The position numbers were made by a program, and so were the translations under genes. DNA of 64,000 nt from Brachynemurus nebulosus (lineage: Eukaryota; Arthropoda; Insecta; Neuroptera; Myrmeleontidae). The notes under the pieces were generated by a model that worked only from the letters and a program-made list of their open reading frames with translations, was not told where the DNA came from and ran no database searches. Positions 56,122 to 64,000 of this stretch are shown here, one piece after another. Each line of letters starts with the position of its first letter. The stretch's first letter is position 1. The stretch covers positions 48,725,529-48,789,528 of the forward strand of contig JAPWDM010000006.1 in assembly GCA_035578155.1 (NCBI GenBank), written 5' to 3'.

Positions 56122-56782
56122 ACAAGGAAAGGTTCCCAGGTGTCCGCCTGCGATTTCAATGCCGCTGAAATATGTTATTCTACCTCGAAATCTAAGAGAC
56201 ACGTATTTTTTTTTATCGGTGGAAAAACGGTCTGAAGGGGTGAAATCGTCCTTCAAAAATTGGTGTAAAAATTTAATTTTTAAAATATCTCGAAAACAGT
56301 AAGAGATAGAGCAAAAGTTTAAATTGGCGATATTGCTCTTTTTTAGAGAGCTATCTATTGATATGCAATTTGTTCAATTTACATCAACGGGGGTGGTTGG
56401 GGGTTAAAATTTGGGGGTTAATTTTGCAAAAAGGGGGTGAAAATTAAACAATATAACAATTTTGTTTACAGATTTGAAATCCACGTCAAAAAATCTAATT
56501 GACCTGTTTTCGCTCAATGTCCTAATATTAAGTCTAGGGGTAGTTAACTAGGGGGTGACTGTGTCGAATAGTCGTACTACTTGGGTAGATCAAGAAGTTC
56601 TTCTTCATGGAAAATAGTTTAAGACAATTAGAATAACGTAGAAATGAAATTTTCGATTTCAAAATTCAGTTCGAGCAACACTAGGGAGGCGGTGAGTCAT
56701 CCTCTTAAATTACATACTAGTTTACTAACACTATTTCAGCGGCATTGTAATCGGAGGCGGACACCTGGGAACCTTTCCTTGT
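56122..56782. mobile_element. Harbinger-like MITE, TTA duplication
   Basis: The ends are (A)CAAGGAAAGGTTCCCAGGT and ACCTGGGAACCTTTCCTTG(T), flanked by TTA on both sides, a 3-bp TWA-type duplication. The inner part is shared with 44173-44963. The plus frame 56644-56847 crosses its right end and is incidental. Confidence 0.75.
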
Positions 56783-56784
56783 TA

Positions 56785-57237
56785 GACCCGATTTACGTTA
56801 ACGCTCCGCTCTCAGTACGCTCCCACTCCACTCTCGCTCCGATATAATCTTGATCTGTTCACATTATAGTCCTGATATCATGCTGGTACTTATTCGTTCT
56901 CTATTCACATTATAATGTAGGTACGCTCCCAGTTCGGTCACAGTTCGATACAATTATCTTTTCATAACAACTGAATACAAGCGGAGTGGAGTGGAATCAA
57001 AAAAGTGTTTACACTATAGGTACAAGCCATTACAAGTCTGATATCGCTCCGATAAAATATTATCTGAGTGCTATTGATATTGTAGTGGCATTAGACCGGG
57101 AGTGAACCGTGACTGATATCGGACCTATATCAGAGCGATGATATGAATACACTCATTGTTTATTGTGTAAGAATATTTTATCGAATCGGGAGCGTAATGA
57201 TACCGTACCGAGAGCGGAGCGTTAATGTAAATCGGGA
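56785..57237. mobile_element. MITE family 1, copy 2
   Basis: The ends are CCCGATTTACGTTAACGC and GTTAATGTAAATCGGG. It aligns along its whole length with 2391-2846; long identical runs include the block around 56965-57030. Its left neighbour is the Harbinger-like MITE, with almost no spacer. Confidence 0.8.
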
Positions 57238-57360
57238 ATTAATTATAATGTACTTCAATGTACAAAACTTTTTTTTTTCATTACAATAAATAATTTCTCC
57301 CAACAAAATTTCAAAAAAGTTGTCTTTTTAAGCATATCACTTGTAAAAGACCCCTTAAAA

Positions 57361-60055
57361 AGATAACATTTATAGGCAGTGATGAAGAACTACAAGTTAC
57401 GTTTACTTTCTAAAACATTAGCTCAGTGTCATGTCAGTAGTAAGTAGCAAAATAATTTGGCTACTATAATTTAAAAAATTTACTGTTGACCGATTTACTT
57501 TGTGAACATTCATCTTAAATATTAAAAATATTTAAAGTTATAATTTCTTTGCCAAATTCAAAGTGTTAAGTAAAAATTCAATTACTAAGTAAATTATTAT
57601 TCGTATAGTGAATTTGACAAAAAATTTACTTTTCTTTTCTGGTGACGTTTGGCATTCTCCTATATTGAATATATTTTCGGAACTTCTTCCCTAGAATCAT
57701 AATACACAAATCATGTGTTATCTGAATGTTTACTACTAGAAATACTACTTTTCTGTATGCAGATAAAAATTCTTACATAAATTAAACTACACTGGATGCT
57801 TTCTGATATTAATTTATAAAAGTTCTGTTTCATTATGTACTAATTTATCTTGAAGCGGTACGACTGGACTCGTTGGACTGCAAATTGCATATCTCTTGCT
57901 TTAAACAAATGACAAATTTCAATTAGTCGTTCTATGTCAGTTCTTAATTACAAAGAAATTCTCATTACAATAATACTGATAACTATTAGTGATGTGCTAT
58001 TAAATTAATGTAAAAAGGAATATATAACATTAGGTTAATAATGTCTTTAGAGGCTGCAGCTAAATTGCAAATGTAATTTAATTAATTTTTACGAAACAAG
58101 AGATGATGTGACTACATAAAGGAAATGGCCTAAGAGCAAGTAAATACTGATAATATGGAAATTTGTAATTAATAAAATATTAGCAATATTTACAATGGTT
58201 TCGCGTCGCAATTATTCTAATAGTTTAAAAGATAACTGTGGAAATATGTGTACGTTTATTACAAAATAGGATTCTATTGATTTTGTGTTTGTGAATTCTT
58301 TATTTATGTACATCGACATGTGGAATAAAATTGCAATCAAGCACTGAGGATTAATGAACAGAATCTAAAGAATTGTTGACAATTCGAGTCGAGGAATAAA
58401 GTAATTAGGTCCCTATTAGTAGATTTCAATTGATTGGTTCCGATTTTCAATATTTTCGAAAAATTTCGAATGATTATTTATAAATTACTAATTTTAAATA
58501 TTAGTAAATATGTAGTTTTTTGTATAAGAAATTCCATGAAGTGTAACAATACTAAGGAAAAAGAAATAAAGAAATCAAAACTTTAGATTCGAAGCTGGTA
58601 AAATACCGTTTTCGAGAGACAATATCATAGTTCTATTATTACCTACACTACTATCTCAATTTTTAAGCAATTCTCGTTAGATTACTTTTAAATTAGATAT
58701 TCCGACATTTCTGCAAAACAAGGACGGATCTCCTAAATTGGGATGGTATCCCATTTTTTAAGGGTTTCAGAAAGCTTTTTTGACTGCAATTTGTGTGTGT
58801 GTGTGTGTGTTTTTTTTTCTATCAAAATAACTTGATTAATTTAATTTCTATTATAAATGTGACTGATCCGACTAGTCTTTAGTAAAATGAATCACATAAA
58901 CCACGATAAAATTTAAATTAATTTCTGTTTACAGGGACCCATGACTTCTATGACTACCCTGTTATATTTGCTTCTGCTGCAAAATGGGTTCCTTGTAGTG
59001 CTGTGTCTCACTCGTTAAAGAATCCAAAATTTTGTACAAAATTAATTCCATATAGTGAGTGTTTCATTTTGCTTGCCAAACGATTGTAAAAGTTCTGAGG
59101 TAATCATATTAATATATCTAATTTTCACACTCTGAGACCTATTTGTAGATACCGATATTAATAGTTTTAGTAGTAACAAAATTTTGGATTATTTACGATA
59201 TTTTTTTTGGCATTTAGGTTTTATAATTTTCTAAAATAAAATTTTCGTAAAAATTCTTGAATTGGATATTTGTATTTTTAAATATTATTTTCCAATTACT
59301 ACAGTAATCATTTGTTGTTTTTTGTATTTTAATTTATAATAGCTACATGAATAACTTGCCTTTATAAACCGTCATTCTAGAACTGGAATGAGGGCTGATA
59401 AAGAAAAATTCCAAAAATTTTCATAATCCATTGAAACTATATCTGACACCAAGCAGCATCCAATATTTTTCTGGAAACTTTTACCGAGTTGGAGTACTTA
59501 CCCGATTGGTGATCAAACAAACAAACAAAAATTCCAAAAATTACTATTTTGTCATATGCATAAAGATAGATTAATGTTAGGTTTTTGATGACGCGCACAT
59601 ATATCGTCAGTCAATAATTAGGGAAAAAATTTTTAGAATTAAAATGGGGGTCAGTTTAGTCCAAACAAAAAAGTTTTAATTAACATATCGTATGAGATAC
59701 CTATCATTTAAAAGAGTTATTATCTCCAAGATCTAAAAATATTTTTTTTTTAATAATGTTTGGTCCAGTGGTCTTAATGAAATAGTTCAAAAATTAGCAA
59801 AAAATGCTCGTTCCCCCTTGCTCTCCGAGGTTTCTTAAGGTAAAATTTTAATTTTTATAGGGTTTGTAGATATTGAGTCATAGATTACAGGAAAACTGCG
59901 GCAAGGGGAAACAGTAATAATTTTAAAATTTGTATTCATATGTATATTTGTTTGGAAAATTGTTTATATTAACCTCAACCTTCCTGAGAAAATTTCGTCC
60001 TGTAACGTAACTAGAATCGAAAATTTGGATAAGGTTTAAATATACATAAATAAAA
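57361..60055. other. Long stretch without a supported gene
   Basis: AT-rich. It includes a (GT)n tract at 58793-58812 and a possible 155-base terminal exon at 58935-59089 (acceptor TTCTGTTTACAG, then 50 open codons to TAA, product ending CFILLAKRL) with no recognisable homology. An RTE-like short tail with AAACAAACAAAC is near 59500-59560. Confidence 0.4.
58793..58812. repeat. (GT)n microsatellite
   Basis: About ten GT units followed by a T run. Confidence 0.9.
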
Positions 60056-60058
60056 ATA

Positions 60059-61290
60059 ATTTTTAAAGGTATTTAGGAGTGATGGTCATCAAGGAAAACA
60101 AAAATGTGTTTTTTTCCAAAAGCTACCGGTTTGACTTTTTGTCGTCTTCAGGCCTCTGAGGAAAAATTTATTAATATTAAAAATACGTAGATAAAATACT
60201 ACATTAGGTACTTACATGATTATGTGTTTATATGTCAAACTGACATTTGAACAAATAATTTTAAAAAATAATAACAATAATAATACTTGTTGAAATAAAA
60301 GTTTTAAATATTATTTTTAGAAATAATATTTAATACATATAGTATTGTGGCGTAGTAATGCCAATAATCCCTTCGGGGTTGTTGGTGAGCGGAATTAGTT
60401 AGCACCCACACACCCATTATTTCTGTTCCATCGACCAGTAGTAGATCCTAAATAATCCTAACAGAGAGTTGGCAATTGTACTGGGCCCTTATAGTTTTAG
60501 AGGAGACGTGGATTGAGGAGTTCCACTAATGGTTCGGATGTTTTGTAAATTCAAAGCCAAAATACAGAAAGAAATTTCTATTATAAAAATATATTCTTGT
60601 CTGGATTGGGGTAAGGTGTTTTTGTGAAAATTTACGGAAAGGACCGCTGGAGGAAACAGGTAAATGGAATTTGTTGGAAGCGATCTAAGACGACGTAAAA
60701 CCCATGCCGTAAAAAAATTAACTTACCAGATAACTTCCGTGATGTTAATCCCCTAAAACTAATTTGGATGAAAAATTTCTTTCAGAGGTTTAACACCGCA
60801 AGTCGGGCAGTACAAAATAAATACAATAACCCCTCCCGGAGGTGTTCTTCTGTTTCCTCTTCGCCCGAAGTTTTAGGTTCAAATATTAAAAACGAATAAA
60901 AAAATCAAATGATTCGTTTTTCTCAAATCGATTAATTCCGAAAGTTATTTCCAGTGGTGCATTTCCAATTTTTATTCTTTCAATTTTTAATCAATTCACT
61001 CTTAAAAATGTTACTCTCAAGTGTTTTTATTTTTCTAAAAATAATATTTAAAACTTTTACTTCAACCAGTTCTATTATTGTTATTATTTTTTAAAATTAT
61101 TTGTTCAAATGTCAGCTTGACATATAAACATATAATCATGTAAGTACCTAATGTAGTATTTTATCTATGTATTTTTAATATTAATAAATTTTTCCTCAGA
61201 GGCCTGAAGACGACAAAAAGTCGAAACCGGTAGCCTTTGGAAAAATCACATTTTTGTTTTCCTTGATGACCATCACTCCTAAATACCTTT
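60059..61290. mobile_element. Inverted pair with Penelope-type 3' motif
   Basis: The left arm (60059-60325) and right arm (61025-61290) are inverted copies containing 'GAGGCCTGAAGACGAC' then 'AAAGTCGAAACCGGTAG' (right arm, plus strand), the same layout of hairpin plus GAAACxGGTAG as the other Penelope-type copies. The 0.7-kb centre (60340-61010) is moderately GC-rich but has no nuclease motif or long frame. Confidence 0.65.
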
Positions 61291-61535
61291 AAAAATTATA
61301 CTTTCAGTGTCATCAAACCTAAATTTAAATAAATAAAAATAGTTTAATTTGGTCTATTGCGACTGCTTCCTAGACAAAACCTTAATTGCACGAGCCCGAT
61401 TCGTTCTTGACCGATTTTTATTCGCGGAGAAATGTAATTCGAAAGTAGAACGGGACAATTTTAAAACTATTAATATCGCTTTCATTCAGAAACACTACTC
61501 AATTAAGTAAGCATGATCCATTCTTCGTGAGGCAC
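61291..61535. other. Non-coding DNA
   Basis: Transition into the CpG-rich patch; no gene seen. Confidence 0.35.
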
Positions 61536-61539
61536 TCTG

Positions 61540-61800
61540 TGTAAATGAAACAGGTTAGTTAAATGGCAGCAGGTGCACTGCGAGTTTATTGACTTCGACA
61601 ACATAGCACAACACTGCAGCAGTAGTGACTCTATAGTGAGCGAACATAATACGAGGGCAGCAGAAGATGCGACCGACGCGACGCGGCGGTTATATCACGT
61701 ACCTACGTGGATGGTCGTGGATTGTCGACAATGAGTTGCCACATTCAAGTCGTTGGAGCAGAGAATCATGAAATGATGTTCGCGCGTTATTCCCATCATT
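61540..61800. promoter_or_regulatory. CpG-rich patch, possible promoter or 5' exon
   Basis: Against very AT-rich surroundings this stretch has clustered CG dinucleotides (for example GCGACCGACGCGACGCGGCG at 61670-61689). About 60 codons are open on the plus strand (ending at TGA near 61730) without an ATG or recognisable domain. A second CG-rich spot is at 62046-62075. This could be a promoter/leader of a gene extending outside the window; strand cannot be decided. Confidence 0.3.
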
Positions 61801-64000
61801 TTTAAATGTATACCCACAATTTCAGTGATCTGGTTACATACAAACTTAATGTCTAAGACAAAGAAGTATATCATACATCGTAGATGATGTATTGGGTAGC
61901 GATGCGGTTACTTTTTTGTCCTATCCATTTACTTTGTATGTATCCAGTTTGATAGGACGATCTGTAGATGTAGAAATACATATTATACGTTGTGTACACA
62001 CGTCTTTCGTGTATGATAAAGCTTCGTAATATAACGTAAATTACAACGGTCGCGGCCTTGCCGTTGCGTTGCTTGGAGTATGTAGGTAGGGTGTGGTTAA
62101 TATTTCTAAAAGAGCAATTATAATAATATTTTTTCTTTATACACCGGTATGTACATTAATAATATCAGCTGGAAATTTATTTATTGAACAGTGAGAGTTA
62201 GAGATTGTTTCAAATGAGAGAAAACGTTAAAAAGGCGATGTGCTGAGTTTACAAGCCACAATTTACATTCTCAGAGGTTACCAGAACCTGGTCCTCACAT
62301 CTTCAATAGTGTTGGACCATTGTCACAACTTATGAGTTTGCAGCCGAGTACGAGTAGGTACATTATTTCTTATTATTACTCATGCGGGAGAAGTACTTAC
62401 TTGGCGCACACATTTCTGTACGCAAAATAGCTGTTTGCCCACTGTACTCTCCCCGCATACTTTTTTGCGGGTGGGAAGTAACTTTCTACACGCAAATTGA
62501 CAATAGAACACGCAAAATTTAATCAAAACACGTAAAGCCGTCTCTTAATAAATATTTCATAATTATTTCTATAGAAACCACCAACAAAGTAATTTAAACG
62601 ATAATTAATTCAGAAAAAAAGACGAACACTTAAAAATATTATTTTAAAAAGTAAGAAAAATGTCAAAAATAGTAATAATAATAGAAAAAAGTATGTCTAA
62701 TTTCACTATGAATTATCCAGTCTAGAGTTCGTTAATTTGGAATTTCGTTAAGAGAACAATCAACTGTTTTTGATGGTAATTTGGCATTCTCAAATCAATT
62801 TAGGGAATTTTAAATTTTTTTCTGTTTATTTGTCTTTTATGTCATTATAGTTATTCTTGTACTAATCAATTTAACTAAACTAAAGGACTGAAGTAACAGC
62901 CCGTTAAGTAAAGAGAACGGCAGAACAAAAACTCTATTCCATCTATTTGTAATTGATAGCTTTTCTGCAAATTATGAAGACGAAGCGACAATTCACTTTT
63001 TTTTTTTTAAATTCAGTCTCATAATTACATACTAATCAGACTATTCGTTTTGATTCACCACTTGATCCCTTGACGTGATTCACAAATCCATTATCTCCGT
63101 TGTTATATTATATTAAACAAATCATATTTGTTTCATCTATTTGTAACACATTTATATTTTCTTATTAAAAAAAATTGTATTGTGTTCTTTATTATTTCAC
63201 TTAACAACAATAGAAAACTAAGCGTAAATAATTCAAAATGCAGATAATATATCACCATAATAATGAAATATGATTTTCACAGTGATATAAGACCATCCTT
63301 TTGACAAAGTATTATTAGTGGTTTTTTTGTGGCTTCAATATAACGTATTTCTGACAAGTGTGCCAGTAGTACCAAAAAAAATATATAGGCCAGTAACTTT
63401 GTACGAGTATTCATTAATCACAAAGAATTAAATTTTTGTGCAACATACGGACATTTTTCAGGTTTTAAATGAGTTGTGGACTAAAGTGTACTGTTACAAT
63501 CGCCACCATCACAGGATCAATTGTTACCGTGTTCAAGTTAAATTGTAATACTCATTATTTAGTTACATATTTACATCTTAATTAATATAAGTCTTCAAAA
63601 TACTTCCTTACATACTGATTGAGTAAGGTACCACAGCCACTAACAACAGGTCTAATTTTTTCTCCTCCCATTATAGTTCTAACAGCATTTAGCTATATAT
63701 GTTACATCATCGGATACAGTTCCACTCCGATTTTTTTATTTTCCTTTATATAACATTTTTTATTCTAAAAGTAACGTAAATTACATTAGGGACTGATCCA
63801 ACAGTGACGACTGACCATGGTCCTAGATATCTGATAGAAAACTGAATTGTTTTGATGGTGTTTAATGTTACAATAAAGTTCCCAAATTTTTAACTACAAT
63901 TAAAATTGCTTGTGTTCCCAATAAAATTACTTTGCTTTTAGTTAATGGTGTATTACTGCAAAAATCAAAAAATTGTTAGCACACTCAAAAAATGCGATTA
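61801..64000. other. Stretch without a supported gene
   Basis: No exon or repeat is supportable. A 37-codon frame from ATG 63469 (MSCGLKCTVTIATITGS...) is hydrophobic and secretory-like but too short to call. Confidence 0.4.

Larger units (their letters stand above)
55685..57360. mobile_element. Nested cluster of MITEs
   Basis: The outer ends are inverted: 'AAGGGATCTTTTACAAGTGATGTGCT' (55687-55712) against AGCATATCACTTGTAAAAGA... (57334-57360). Inside are a hairpin element (55745-55990, ends TTGGACTAAAATTTAATGCA and its inverse), a Harbinger-like element (56122-56782) and MITE family 1 copy 2 (56785-57237). Confidence 0.6.

Noticed and set aside
63469..63582. Short hydrophobic frame MSCGLKC...
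   Set aside because: 37 codons with no splice or promoter support.
1..64000. CRISPR array, bacterial operon or prophage
   Set aside because: The regular repeats are head-to-tail satellite units without unique spacers, and all gene structure is eukaryotic.

Overview
This is a eukaryotic, strongly AT-rich and repeat-dense nuclear window, most likely from an arthropod (probably an insect). The grounds are short GT-AG introns, TATA plus TCAGT-type core promoters, RTE-like, Penelope-like, hAT, piggyBac and Harbinger-like debris, (TA)n microsatellites, and no operons, Shine-Dalgarno sites or CRISPR. I cannot place the order or species with confidence. Only one cellular gene is fully supported: a five-exon minus-strand dihydrodiol dehydrogenase (DHDH, Gfo/Idh/MocA family) from 15446 down to 8066. 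It encodes a 338-residue protein, and its 6.2-kb last intron is packed with mobile-element copies. Layout: 1-8 kb is repeats (RTE-like tail, a MITE also present at 56.8 kb, a roughly 120-bp tandem array, three TA tracts, a piggyBac-like MITE with TTAA duplication, a hAT-like MITE with an 8-bp duplication). 8-15.4 kb is DHDH; its last intron holds a cysteine-rich transposon pseudogene, a Penelope-like GIY-YIG fragment between inverted arms, an almost perfect 1.17-kb palindrome and two hAT-like MITEs. 17.4-19.2 kb is a foldback element split by a hAT-like element. 20.2-21.0 kb is a degenerate tandem repeat, and 22.3-23.4 kb is a transposon remnant with a SWIM-type zinc motif. The most unusual object is at 23.4-32.96 kb: two inverted arms of about 3.5-3.8 kb flank a 2-kb unique core. 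The core carries two convergent genes, a C2H2 zinc-finger protein and a CxxC protein. Each arm carries two more genes, a large stretch of 21-bp satellite in which most units contain TGAGTCA (AP-1 type), and outer tandem repeats. All four gene types have a TATA box about 30 bp before a TCA(G/A)T or CAGT initiator. It looks like a compact virus-like or selfish element with an inverted-repeat/unique/inverted-repeat plan, but no polymerase, integrase, capsid or transposase is visible, so its class is left open. 33-38 kb is mostly featureless AT-rich DNA with a tRNA-like sequence and a palindromic MITE. 38.1-39.8 kb is a Penelope-like element with a GIY-YIG nuclease remnant between inverted arms. 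40.1-45.8 kb is a run of terminal-inverted-repeat elements, one split by a hAT-like element. 46-64 kb is mostly non-coding, with a possible degraded gene at 48.4-49.7 kb, a mariner-type foldback element, a nested MITE cluster at 55.7-57.4 kb, a further inverted pair with Penelope-type motifs at 60.1-61.3 kb, and a CpG-rich patch at 61.5-61.8 kb. Apart from DHDH and the four gene types of the inverted-repeat element, the coding signals are transposon remnants or too weak to name.
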